Positions 47,480-59,206 of a DNA stretch of 64,000 nucleotides are shown one piece after another. Position 1 is the first letter of the stretch. Every line of letters begins with the position of its first letter. The position numbers were made by a program, and so were the translations under genes. The notes below the pieces were generated by a model, which was not told where the DNA came from, searched no databases, and was given only the letters and a program-made list of their open reading frames with translations. The stretch comes from Albugo candida (taxonomy: Eukaryota; Oomycota; Peronosporomycetes; Albuginales; Albuginaceae): assembly GCA_905220665.1 (NCBI GenBank), contig CAJNAR010000165.1, positions 186,001 through 250,000 on the forward strand. The letters are read 5' to 3'.

Positions 47480-50400
47480 ATTACTGAAAGTACTGGGACT
47501 GCCGGACTTTCTGGTCTTGGTTGCAAAAGACAGATTTGACTGGTCTCGACAATGTGGTTCGTAACCACCTACTACGTAAGCCAAATTCTGAGAAAATACG
47601 CTGATCTCTTTTCCATGCCCCCGTAGTGCTGGCATAACTTAATATGCAGTATGCGTCTAGCGTGGTTGAGATGTAAAGAAATGATCCCAAGTTGGACGTG
47701 GCTCCCTCCATTATTCTACTCTGTGATCCCAATCGAGAATTTTATGTTGATCGAATTTCAAAGCCCACATTATCTCGAGTTGAATATGTCATAATAACTA
47801 GAAAAGAGATTGAAATGATAAGATGCGAGATTCCAAACATAACCGTTGATCTTTGAACATCGATAAGACACGTTTCCGAAGATATCACAACGTAGCCAAA
47901 ATGTTCGGATTCGTTCTGTTCACAGTGCGTCCGATCTTTTCCGCTATCACCAACATGTCAACATAGGATAAATCTTGGTTGGCGCGGGAGAGTTACAGAC
48001 GCGTGAAATTTGAAACTCTTTTCTCTCCTTGCTTATTAGTGATGGAACCAAGATACTATTGTTCACGACGCAGTATCTAAGTAACTTCATTCTAAAGTCC
48101 GCGCAGCAAATTTTCTCCAGCCACATTGGATCTCTTCAGCTCTTCGTGCTTTAAATAGTTGGCGACGAAGTTTTCCTTCGTTAGCTATTGGTCGCTCACT
48201 CAGAAAACGTCTTAAAGATTTCGGATGTCGAAAAGTGTAGCAAAAAACTTCGGATATGTCCGATGTGATTCGTCCACCATGCCAAGATTATACCAAACGT
48301 TTTGCGCACTTGGGTTACGAGAAGCAGCTTGTTAATGTTTTTTTAGTCGCAGTGGAAGCACATAGGCTGTTTCATGTAGTCCTGACGGCGTTGTAGAGCA
48401 TTTAAACTTGAAATTGGTATGCTCCAGTCCATATGATGCAAAATTTCAAAGGCGTGTCCACCAAGAAGATGTGCTTTCTTATTGTAGCATTTACCTTTGT
48501 TAATGTGTAACTAACGTTAGAATAACCCTTTGCCTGTGGTCCAAATGAAGTCGGATATGCTGGTAATAATTCTGCCCAAGCAGCTGTCCAATTTGCGGAA
48601 TAATTGTCGACGCATCAAGTGCACACTACTAGAGAAAAAAATACGCTGTAGCTTCAAAGAGCACTTTGATGATGAGCTGAACATGCTTCGATTCTTTTTG
48701 TGTGTACGACAAGCGCACATCGAGTTAGCACCGATTGCCGCTGTCGCATAGTCTCTGCTGGTATATCCAAGTGCCTAGCGTAATTCTAAGGACGTGATAA
48801 AGATATCTTCTTGGCGACCGGTAGTCGCCCACGGAAAGGTCGTGCATGTCGAACCCATACGTTAGGAATATGCTTGGCGAGAGTCAAAATAGCCATCCAA
48901 TGAGTAGGTGTCTGGCCTACGGGAAATTTTTTTATTTATTTTTTTTTTCATCAGCAGAAACTTGGTCGAGTTATATATGCCCTGGATGGTCAAATGAGGA
49001 TCCGTGCTCACGGCATGATCCGATTTCAAAGAGAGCAAAGAACATTCCGTCGCAATAAACTTGAACGAGTTCGATTTGCGTCAAAACACGATTAGATCTC
49101 TGAAGGAAATGTCGAATCGTCCACAAACAATATTTCAGTTGCGATAGTCGTGCCATTGATCCAAATGCCATGCTCTTCATATTTGCGAAGAAAATTTCTT
49201 GAAGGTCCGATCGTCTTCAAGAAAAAAAGGTGCTGAGAGATGATCGCATTGTCTTACTCCACGTCGTGGTGTATTGGACGGTGCGACATTTCAATTGATC
49301 ATCGACAGCTCTTTTGTGTTATTGTATAGAAGACGGACCCAGTCGATGCAACTTTTTCTTGAAGCCATTTTTTCCAAAAGGCGACACATTTTCGTCCAAT
49401 TGACTCAATCATACGGTTTTTTCAAAATCGAGAGAAGTCGCATAAGCTTCCAAGTCTTCAATACAGGTAGGAAGTTGAAATGTAATTTTTCTGGCATAAT
49501 TGCTTTTGGATCTTGATGGATCAATTTTAGCAAAACCGTTGCAATCTATGCACCCATGATTTTAAAAAGTACATCCGCATTACGCATAGCAGTGGGATCG
49601 GTCGATAGTTGCCAGGATCACCTCATGCTCCTTTTTTTCACAATAATGTAATTGCCAAGTGACGTCGTGGTCGATGTAAGATACCTCGTTCAAGATGATA
49701 TTCGAACACGATCTTCAGACACTTGCCAAACGGTTCCGGACCAAGCAGATAAAGTGCAGCTGGTAGTCCACCCATACCGGGAGAAGAACTACTCCGCATC
49801 TGCTTGATCGCTCCCGCCATTTAGGTCGTACTCAAGCGAGTTGAGAGACGGTCTTGCTCTTCGGAGGCAAGAGAAACTTGAATCGAATCGATTAAATTAT
49901 TAACTTCTTTCTTTCACATGGAGCACTTGAGTCGGCCTCTGAGCTATGAAGAGAGTCCATGACACCACCAAAATGGTCTCTGGATTCGTCAGTAATCTCC
50001 CTCGGGTTCAACGTCACGATACCACATTTTTTTATGACATTTTCGATCAGCACGCGACGACAAGAACTATCCGGATGGCTAGAAAATGCTTGAAAGAGTT
50101 CTTCATATGCTTCAAGTAATGGTCGAAGCTTTCATCTTGGCTGTATTTGCATTGATTTCGACCGAAATTCTGGAGTGTTGGAGACTCGATTCGTAAAAAT
50201 ACCGTGACTCATTGGTGTCTTGAATGCGATATCGAGCTGCTGCGACTTCAAAAACACACTGGCTGAACTGAACATTACTTTGGCTTTCTTGTGCAACCTT
50301 GCTATCAATTCTTTAAGGCAGATGTTCGAATTTTATCTTCAAACTTTCCCAAATTTTTGTAGGATTTGAAGTTGCCCTTAACTGCTCGAGTAGCACAATT

Positions 50401-52117
50401 CGCTCCAATTTGATTGCGGCGACAACTTGAGTCTATTCATACCATTTTTTCAATATCCTGTCCCTGGCGATTGAGTTGAATTTGAAAAAGTTACTTTTTG
50501 TGCGAGATGATCCCCCGCATGTCGTAGGCCGTCAGATGGTTCTATACGTGCTGAATATTTCTTCTGACTGATGATGTAATCTATTCGATATTTGAGCGGT
50601 AATGTTCCTGAAAATACGTTTAGTAGGATGCTATATTCGCCAAGCGTCTATCACACCTAGCTGAAAAAGCCATTCCAAATACGCTAATCAACTTGGTTCG
50701 TGTTAAATTGTTCGACTCGATGGATCGAATCGGATCGAGTGTTGTATTGGAATTACAAAAAAAAAATGCGAATTGTGTTGCGAATCATAAAACACTGTTT
50801 ACTCGGCCTTGACCAGTGCATGTATATTGTGAATATACACAAGTGCATCGTAGATGAGAAGTCGAAAAACCAAATAACAATTTCGAATGCTTCGTTCGGT
50901 GAGATGATTATCTGTTGAATATCCAGGTGAGTCCGAGCGAAGGATTGCTGTGACCCCGCGACCGCGATTTTGAGTAGGATGAAGAAAAATTGTGATCATT
51001 GACAAAAATTGTGTGCTGCATTTGCGAATGTAATTAGTCCAGTTGGTTGAGATCGTCAAACCTGGTGTCTTTAAAACAAAAATTTCGAATGCTTTGATAG
51101 GAGTGGTCGATAAGGAGATGACCATTTTGAAAAATTCCATTGACATTCACCTTGGTTGCTGAAATATTGTTCCACGTTGAAATATCCCAGGAGACCTTGG
51201 CTAAATTAAGTGGCCCAGCAATTTAACTTGTTTCACCGTCTTGATCTAAGACATGAAGCGTTGCATGTTCCTTTGGGAGAAAGCTAAGATTGACTAAGAC
51301 CTCGCTGATATCACCACAGAGATGGACACTTAGTGGCCTGGAGATCACACAATGCATTATGCCCGATTTTGGGCAATATCGATCACATGATCGCCACATC
51401 GGCATGTTACTATGATGCATTGAGATACAGCCTCCCCTGTCAGAAGCAGACATGTGCTAGTGGCAACAAAGTCAGTGGGATTTTACTGACAAGGATTTAA
51501 CACGGCATTTTGTATGCTCCTATATGGTTTTATATAGACGCTTAGCTTCGTTTCGAAAATAAGTAACGATTTAAAAGCGTCTCTGCTTATAGTCTTTGTC
51601 TGGGAATGACAACCGAACCAGTGCGTATGAGGACACTAATCGGAAGTAAACAACACTGATGACCCGGAATCCATATCACCGGTACTTGGGTGAGATAGTG
51701 GATCCAGTGACCTTTTGTGCAAAATGTCGGGTCAGCAGACATAAACTACAGTTCCAATAACGAAAGAGCTATGCTTGCGCGATTGAAACTCTGAACAGTG
51801 TCCGGCACTGACTTCCACTAAGGCACATTTTTTCGGACAATACAGCTCTCTTCAAGTGAACCGTTCCACCAACGTGGCGTTTCATCGCGTCGTAAATGTT
51901 ACATCTGATTATGCTCTTTAAAAACGTTATTGATCAGAAGTAGATGTGCGACCCCGTCCAACTCAGGATCGTTCGATTCCATGCATATTAAATAAAACCC
52001 CGTTCATGGTTGTGGGCAGATCTAATGCTGCCAGGTGATTTGGTCCTGGTTGGTACAAAGTTGTACCAGCCGACGCACATGAATGATGCACGCATCGCCT
52101 TGGACCAGATTGTCCGA
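47480..52117 (-). mobile_element. Old, 5'-truncated LINE relic, same family as 32011-38468
   Basis: It aligns in the same order with 32.4-36.7 kb throughout. Examples: 47640-47770 with 32540-32670; 48170-48500 with 33110-33440; 48880-49170 with 33890-34180; 50030-50330 with 34790-35090; 51660-52117 with 36250-36715. Frames are riddled with stops. The RT catalytic box reads FVDD (about 49130). The fingers segment SSPGMGGLPAALYLLGPE is retained (49638-49820). It ends abruptly at about 52117, within ORF1, which marks 5' truncation. The left end lacks the simple-repeat tail. Confidence 0.85.
51440..51640. other. About 200-bp insertion within the LINE relic
   Basis: Alignment with the better LINE copy is continuous up to about 51430 and resumes at about 51640 (GGAAGTAAACAACACTGATGA against GGGAGTAAATGACAATGGTGA at 36230). 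The intervening AT-rich sequence has no counterpart in that copy. No terminal repeats were recognised. Confidence 0.5.
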
Positions 52118-52763
52118 GGAACAGGATTATGAACGGTATATATTTAACAACTTGAAACCAGATTTTTATTGCATTATTATGATACCATAAAAAACTTCAG
52201 TAAAAATTTGAAAGGTTGCTGCTTATGCACTATGTTGTGCTAAGCTCGGTGTCTGTTTTGTTGACGTATCCCCATATGTAATTTTTCGTTTGTTTATCAT
52301 TACCGTATTGTCTGATAACAAAAATAACAAAATTCTTTGCAAATTTCGCTTTCCTTATGCGGTGGCGGGTATCGTATAGATGTATCTTGTCAGCGTTAGG
52401 ATGCATTGCCTGACAGAAAACCTGACTCTGTACAGCTTTCCCTCTATAAATCAAATACTACAATGCAATCACTCCAGTGTCTAGACCTTCATGTCAATTT
52501 TTATAAGTTGAGCTATTCGGTCAACTTACCTGGATAAGTTACGACATTTTTTTACGTTTTTATTGTTGATTTGCTGCAGAAGTATCATATCCTTTACTAC
52601 ACGTTTCAATGACGTCAAAGAAACCAAAAATGTATACCACATGGTTACTCATAAAGGAGCACGTAAAATGGATTCCCACAGTTGAAAAAACATAGCAGCG
52701 AAACTAGCAGGTCAACCAGTTCCGAACATAGGACTTGCAAGAATTGACGCATTTTTTGAGCTT
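52118..52763. other. Unassigned intergenic DNA
   Basis: Only a minus-strand 74-codon frame (52230-52454), rich in Lys and Asn, without a recognised domain. Confidence 0.45.
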
Positions 52764-53116
52764 CTAACGCACAATATCAAACTCGACTACATATTGGGCA
52801 TTAAAACGACCCAAACGTTCTCTAAATTTCAATGGAACTGGTTTGGATCTATATTCTGGCAATGTACTGTCAGGATTACAAACCTTACACTTCTGCTTCT
52901 GGTATAAATATGTATGATCGGTCATTATTGCAAATTCGTTTATCACCTCATTATATGTGCGTAACTGCTGAGGTCTTCTCGATTGTGTTACAACCCATGA
53001 AAATACTACTATTACAGCATCTAACCACAATTAGGGCGCATAGAGCTTGATCATCACAGATACCTTTATAATAGTCGAGAAATTTCTTAAGCATCGCTGT
53101 TCTTTTCTGTGACATT
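52764..53116 (-). CDS. Possible small two-exon gene, function unknown
   Basis: Exon 1 starts at an ATG at 53116 (MSQKRTAMLKKFLDYYK). An intron with a GTATCT donor at 53063 and a TAATAG acceptor, about 55 bp with a CTAAT branch-like site, leads in phase into exon 2. Exon 2 runs VFSWVVTQSRRPQQLRTYNEVINEF and on to the stop at 52764. It holds one CKVC pair and a basic end. The arrangement faintly recalls the end of PiggyBac-type transposases (helix, then Cys pair), but too little is present to say so. It could also be a fragment of a larger gene to the right. Confidence 0.3.
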
Positions 53117-54193
53117 ATCCTGATTCTACCACACAACTGCAGTGTAGAACTCTGTGCTATAAGCCATTCGTCCTACCGAAATATGGTACAATTGATGAAA
53201 CGGTACGAACTGTTGGGTAATCAAGCTGGTAATGAATTTGGTATATTTAAGGTTCGAACGCATCATCTCCATTCATTTTCATTACTTATGTTATTCTATT
53301 ACTTTAAATCTTTAGCTAAAGCGCAGAACATTTCAGTCTCTATTTATGAGGGACGAAAACCAGCTTGTCAAATAGATGTCTTAGGTATCTTTTTATTTGT
53401 ACAAAGGTGAGGCTGTATTTTTGCTTGTATAGGAACCTTGTCGGACTATATATGTGACACCACCATCGACTACTTTTTTTCTGTGAAAATATAAAAGCAC
53501 AAGCGTTGACGATCAATAACTTCAAAGACTATAGTTTTTCTGACCCGTAACTGAGTGCCGAGATTGATTCAGCCAGCCACCTCAAATTACTGAAATTTTA
53601 TCAAAACAATACAAAAAAAAAGAAGAGTATGCACACACAAATTTCAAAACCATGCAAATTACATCGTGGCAATAATCATGATCAGAACCGTTATGGGCTA
53701 CTATCGTCAAAAAGAGTCTGGAAGATCTAACAAACAGAACTGATTGGCTTAGCCAGGCTAAGAGGATGTCTTGAGAACGATTGATTCTGGCTGGCTAGAA
53801 GTTATGCTACTGGGTAAGCGCAGGAGTAACAAATACATATAACAGTGTCGTCAGATTTTTTTTGCCATCTCTTGAACAACACGCTCAAGCCAATAAAGAT
53901 GATTGGACTAAGAACCCGAAATTGATTGATGTATAACAGGTCAGCAGTATGTTTTTCCCTCCTTACCATTAAGTAAATAGTACCTCGAGAGCTCAAAGAA
54001 AGCTGACTGTCGTAATTTCTTCACATCGCTAGAAGAGCAAAGCATGGAAGTATCGTGGCTTTATTGGGGTAACGAATTGTTTCAACAGGAATGATGTAGA
54101 AGATTTACCCAAAAATCTCGAAAAGAACATTTATTTTCGAGATTGTATCTTGAATCATCGACCCGTTCATCCGACTGTCAGCTTGCAAGAAGA
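53117..54193. other. Unassigned intergenic DNA
   Basis: AT-rich; 53183-53410 plus and 53802-53996 minus are unrecognised short frames. Confidence 0.45.
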
Positions 54194-54584
54194 TCAGTTA
54201 GTTCTATTATGCTTATGACTAATTATGTCTTCTTCTCGGACTGCACTGTGATCAAGGAAACGGTAATCCTGATACCACAAGCTCTTCATCGCTAAGTGAT
54301 ATTCAGAAGTGAGAGAATGGAAATTGTACCTATACAGGAATCCATAGGACGCGGATACAAGATATAATTTCCAAGTCTCATTCTCGATTCGCAAGCAATG
54401 CCCTGATGTTAACACTTCTGCAAATTGAAAGCGCCTTTCTTTTACACCAATTGAAAATCGAGACCTGTTCAGTTGGAAGGTAAAGGTCATTGCACACTCC
54501 CCCTGATTTGACTGCACCGCACAAAGATAGCCTATCTTGGGTGTTCCCATTTCTAAAAAAATGTTCACGAACGTCCTCAGCCAT
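54194..54584 (-). pseudogene. Fragment resembling the cysteine-module secreted family
   Basis: The 124-codon frame 54194-54568 starts at a GTG. An overlapping frame has an ATG at 54584 but diverges. The sequence looks like one folded, beta-rich domain: GYLCAVQSNQGEC, FQFAEVLTSGHCLRI, and WKLYLVSASYGFLYRYNF. The Trp/Phe-hydrophobic strand followed by an aromatic strand echoes modules of the protein at 59207-61394 (for example IFLLEASNAYRLYNVSG). QFAEVLT is shared with the fragment at 58091-58342. There is no start or signal peptide here, so it is probably a remnant or an internal exon. Confidence 0.35.
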
Positions 54585-57240
54585 TACCTATATCGCATTT
54601 TATGAGGTTGTCCACGCAACAGCGACGAGAATAATCACAAGCCATCTACAAAAACTTCTACATCTTGCTTTTCAGGTGCGTGGACGTATTGGTCAATAGT
54701 TATGGACGTTCTGATCTTTAGTCGGCTAAGTAAAGATTCGATTCAATTCTTCCATATATGCAACCATATCCCTCTTGTATTGACTGAAGAGGCACGTAGC
54801 GGAATGGCTCAAATATATACTTCCATAATTGTACCGGTATTTTTAGTGGAATTGCAGAGAGCCATGCAAGCAACTCCTCTATGTATCTAGCCCCTACCAG
54901 CTCTTTTCTCTGAGCATCAAAATACAGTCACATTCCCAGACAATGGAGAAGGCTTTATTTAGAAAAGCATAGACCCGACTTTGAAACATTTGAAGATTAC
55001 AATAGGAATGCAGAAGCAAGCGCTACTGAGACGTTACGGTATAAATTGGTACACCGCGAAAATCTCTCGTAGTACTCCTATATAGCTAAGTCATGTGCTT
55101 TCTTGTATATCCTTAGCGAATATTAATTATCACCTCCATGAAGCTCTGACTTTTCTGAATGATTATTTTGATAATTCTTTTCTCTGCTCGGGTTTCTATT
55201 GTCACCTGATATTATCTTATCAAGTAGTTTCCTGCCAATTAACAGTATCACATTGTCTATATTGCTTATATCTACCGATAATATGCTTCTTTGAAGAAAA
55301 ATGATGTTTCCTCTTTATCAGCTCTCATTCATGATCCTGCTTTACAGTTTATTTCACAACGCTCATGTCCTTTCTATATAGTGTAAGCTGGACATCACTG
55401 CAAAGAGTCAGACACGATAAAATAACCCTGTTTCACGTTCTCAAATCCCCTTGGATTGAAGTTGTTTTCTCATTAGCAAACTGCCGTACTAGAAATCATT
55501 GAACCTTCTTAGCAACATTTCATACAAACATTACCAGAGATCACGAACAACTGAATGGAGACAGTAATGTCCCCGTATCGAAGACCAGTAAGTTGTTTGT
55601 GACTAGTATTTCTTGTACGGCACATTAAGGAAGCAAAACAACGACGATACGTACAAAGTGACTATCTGGAATCAGAAGCGAGTCGAGTCTTGCTGATGAA
55701 CATGGAGCCGATTCGAAATGAAAAGGAGAGAAGTATGGTGCAATTCATGAGTTGCTTCCGGCTTTTCATAGGCAACTTTAGACTCGTATGCGCAGACGAA
55801 GGTAAACTGTGAAGTTAATATATATTCTTGGTCCTTAGTTCGCAAACAGCTTCTACTACTTCTAAACCAATGAAAACCCTTCGATCATTCAAAGCGCTTC
55901 TAAAAATACTGGGAAGATCCTTTAGTGACGTCGCGAACTGACGTCATGATCATACATGAAATATGTTTACCCATGCAAGCAATACGCGGTGTAATATCAG
56001 CAGCAACAGACAGATCAGCTTGTCTAGCTATTAGTTTTGAATGAACTCTATTGCTTAGTAAGCTTCCTGAAGTAATTGATGAATGTATTCAGATATGAAA
56101 GTCAGTCAAAAATGAGACTTGAGATTATACGTTTCGGACGAAACTCGGAATCTCTTTATCGAATTGGGTATTGCGAAATGATAACGATGTATATATGAAA
56201 CACAATGAAGGCAAGCAGCGCGGTCATAGCTGATTTATACCCTCTATAAATAAATTATTTGGCGAGATGGTATGATATTCGATTTGTAATGGGAATGACA
56301 CAACATCCTTTTTCAAGTGTTTTATAATCTCTCCAAAAGCATCTGACCAATGAATAACTGGGAGAGAACCCAGGGAAATACATTTGCCGTTGGGTGCCAT
56401 TGTTTAGGGTTTAGTGTCCAAAAGAATTCAATCTCATCCGCTTCATGCGGCACATGAGCGTATTCTTTTTCGAACTCTGGAGCTATAGATGTCAAGCGGG
56501 CTGGTCTATAATTTTAGAGAAACGAAAGAGCAATATTGTCACACATTGCATTCCAGTAAAATAATTTTATAGACTCTTCGCCTTTCCGTTCATCTATTTG
56601 AAGAGATATAAGAATTCTAGCAACGAGAGAAAATCTGTAACTTCAGAAGCAATCCTCTGAAGGATGATGCTTTTTTTGCTCATGTTCCTGACATTCCTGA
56701 CATTGATATCAAATTGAAGCTATCGTTCGCCTTTTTTCAATTTTTCAAATGAGTGATTTTGGTACCTGTTGTTTGAAATCACCTCCGCGCGTTCTCGAGA
56801 CTCTATCATGGAATTTTCAAAACTGGATGTCTTGATGATCTTCAGATGATGCTTTGTACCAGAAAATGATATCAGGTATTTTTCAGGATGATGAGGTGGG
56901 CTCTATAGGCTTTACAAGGTTCTTCTCATCATCTTCTCCTTGTTGGTATTCTCATTCAATTTATCTCGAGTATTTTTCTTGGCTTTTACTAAGATTCTTT
57001 CTTGCTTATGACAGGTTGGTGATAGAATTTAATTTAGACGAAGTGGTCTCATTCAGAAGTTTTATTAGTACTTACCAAAAAAGAACACAGCAATGCTCAT
57101 TACTTGTATCAAAAGTCGTACATAGAAATAAGCAACAAAAACCGTTCAGCTTACTTTGAATGGCATGTAGCACGATCTAAGGAACATTATGTCTTTGACA
57201 TCACTCTTTATAGGTTTAAGGCTTGAAGATGTGTCGATGC
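54585..57240. other. Unassigned intergenic DNA
   Basis: AT-rich with short unrecognised frames (54702-54890 plus, 55095-55304 plus, 56854-57159 plus). It contains one LTR-like fragment, listed separately. Confidence 0.45.
55830..55995 (-). repeat. Solo-LTR-like fragment related to the Gypsy LTRs
   Basis: Shares GTCCTTAGTTCGCAA with 23532-23546. Weaker blocks (TACnnCTCTAA-like, GAAGATCCTTTAGTGACGTC, ATATGnnnTTnnnCCnnGCAA) follow in the same order as in the LTRs at 23484 and 28712. No internal element sequence lies beside it, so a solo LTR or an LTR of a lost element is likely. Confidence 0.45.
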
Positions 57241-57298
57241 AGGTATATCTACATGTAAGAACTCTTTTCAGTATTTACTTTATACTAGTCTCTCGTCG

Positions 57299-57649
57299 GT
57301 GGTTACCGTATGGATTAGATCTTGCGGCTCTTGGATTGAAGCCACCTCACACGTAAGAAGCAAAGATGGTGTCGACGGTCAGGTCCGGCCAAGAGAAGAA
57401 GTCTCATTTTTTACATTCAACGTAGTAAGGCAAAACATACACTTCTCCTCCTGGGCACAGGTATTTATCTCAGTGAATGCTCGAGGCAATCAAGATATCA
57501 CTGTTGGGCTTTTTCCCTCGCAATGCCAGTGCTTCCGGATAGGCTTCATCATAGAGCAAGGATTGGGTGAGACAATATTGGGGCTTGATTTCTCGTCACC
57601 CAATATCACGCAAATTACTAAGCTGAAGCCTGCGGAGGAGACAGCATAA
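57299..57649 (+). CDS. Possible terminal exon(s) of an unknown gene with a beta-sandwich-like domain
   Basis: A 116-codon frame beginning at a GTG, so upstream exons are implied; a candidate acceptor (ATACTAG) sits at about 57288. A 39-bp segment with donor- and acceptor-like ends (GTAGTAAG to GGGCACAG, about 57423-57461) may be an intron. Without it the protein reads EEVSFFTFN then VFISVNARGNQDITVGLF and FRIGFIIEQGLGETILG. That spacing faintly resembles the farnesoic acid O-methyltransferase-type (Methyltransf_FA) domain, where an AxxDxxxxL strand is followed by an xIGG strand. I hold this as a hint only. Confidence 0.3.
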   Translation: MVTVWIRSCGSWIEATSHVRSKDGVDGQVRPREEVSFFTFNVVRQNIHFSSWAQVFISVNARGNQDITVGLFPSQCQCFRIGFIIEQGLGETILGLDFSSPNITQITKLKPAEETA

Positions 57650-58090
57650 GTACGTGAGGCTGCTTTATAACAGAGAAAAATTATAATCAACAACATGCTG
57701 GTGATAATAGTTTATGCCAAATAACATTGACTTATCGGCAATGGTTAGTATCTAGAAAGGGTGAAGCAGGAAGCTTCTCACTTTTCCGCAATGCGAACAC
57801 TTAGTATGAAGGTTGAAAGTATTGGCCAATACCACGAAATATTTGATGTACTGTATATGGTAGATGTAAGTTTCTGACGCCGATAGATCATGGTAGAAGA
57901 AAACATCCGGCAATGGAATATGTAGGAAGCTTTCGAAATCATGACGACGGTAACTCGTCTTTAGGGTAGTGACATGGAGACATCAGTAATCAATTCAATT
58001 GATTAGTACATTCCGATATACACACGCTTGTAGCAGAAGGTTTTTAAAATGTTGATTAACCAGATTAAATGTATAAAGAAGCATATATGA

Positions 58091-58342
58091 TCAATAAGCT
58101 TGATTGGCATTGAAAAATCGTATGCATGTGAGCACTTCAGCAAATTGGAGATATTTCATAATTGTACGCTTCAAATCCAAAAATGAATAGTATCTCGACA
58201 TATATAATTCTAAGCAGAGATTCAGTCGAAAATGTACCAATCCGAAAACGCCTTCGGTATTTTTCGAAGTGAAAAAAACGTCGGGAGATATACCGAATGC
58301 TGGAGACTGTATATTTCTTAGTGACGAATTCTTTCCTACCAT
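58091..58342 (-). pseudogene. Fragment resembling the cysteine-module secreted family
   Basis: An 83-codon minus-strand frame. PDVFFTSKNTEGVFGLVHF resembles TEVFFAYNDKSGKKGYVW of the fourth module at 59.3 kb. The following KYLQFAEVLTC shares QFAEVLT with the fragment at 54194-54584. There is no signal peptide. The match is short but in the same strand and order, so I read it as a decayed relative. Confidence 0.35.
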
Positions 58343-59206
58343 TTACAAATTTCTAGCAGTCATAATCGGAAAAGTACCATTGATGTACATCAACAGGTGG
58401 CTCGGGAGAATATGTCTCCGAAAAAATTAAATGTTGGAGCACAAAAAGATGATACATAGATTGATTCAATGCTTTCTGTGCACCTTAAGGAGCATTTAAT
58501 GCATTTGAATTTGCTTTATTTGTTACATATTTCTTGTATAGGTTTCTCAGTATGGCACAGATATGCTTGGCTATCTTATGTCATCGCTAATTTTGTTGAA
58601 CATGTCGCTGATATCAAGTCGTGTCATGCTGTACTGATATATATAAAACCCTCATATGTTATACGATTAATAGACCTTGAGTTTGGCTAATTATCCGCTC
58701 GCCGATCAGAATGTCTGGAACAGTCTATAGTATTTTGAAGAATAGCTTTCTGTCCGTTATAATTTTTACGCAACTTGATTCTCCCTTGATGCATCCAAAC
58801 CTTCAATAGATTGCGCTTTTATGGATTGATCCGACTATGACCACATGGCTGTATATAAATTTGTGAGCATGCGCTACGTCATAAGTCTGATCAGTCAAAG
58901 CTAGACGTTACCTTATCAAAATCTAGGATACGTTGATTTTATCCCATATTTGCTATGGTCGGATGTGCGACACCCTATGGCTGAAAAAATATGCAGCAAT
59001 GCTTTCACGTTCAAGACACGATAAAACCCTTCCCACCATCTCGAGCGAGATATACTCCATGCTCTACTGGGTATCATGTTCCAAAGCAAAACCCTCAGAA
59101 TTTCTTACTCTGATTACTAGAAAGCGTTTTTTTCTGCACATGAAGAGGATTCAACAAGCGGTATAAAATCAGATCTATAACATTTTTCATTATCAGCAGT
59201 TCACTC
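58343..59206. other. Unassigned intergenic DNA
   Basis: Short frames only (58469-58690 plus, 58933-59166 plus), none recognised. It is the 3' flank of the cysteine-module gene. Confidence 0.45.

Noticed and set aside
56395..56420. Telomere-like TTTAGGG word
   Set aside because: Only one and a half units; a telomeric tract needs many tandem copies.
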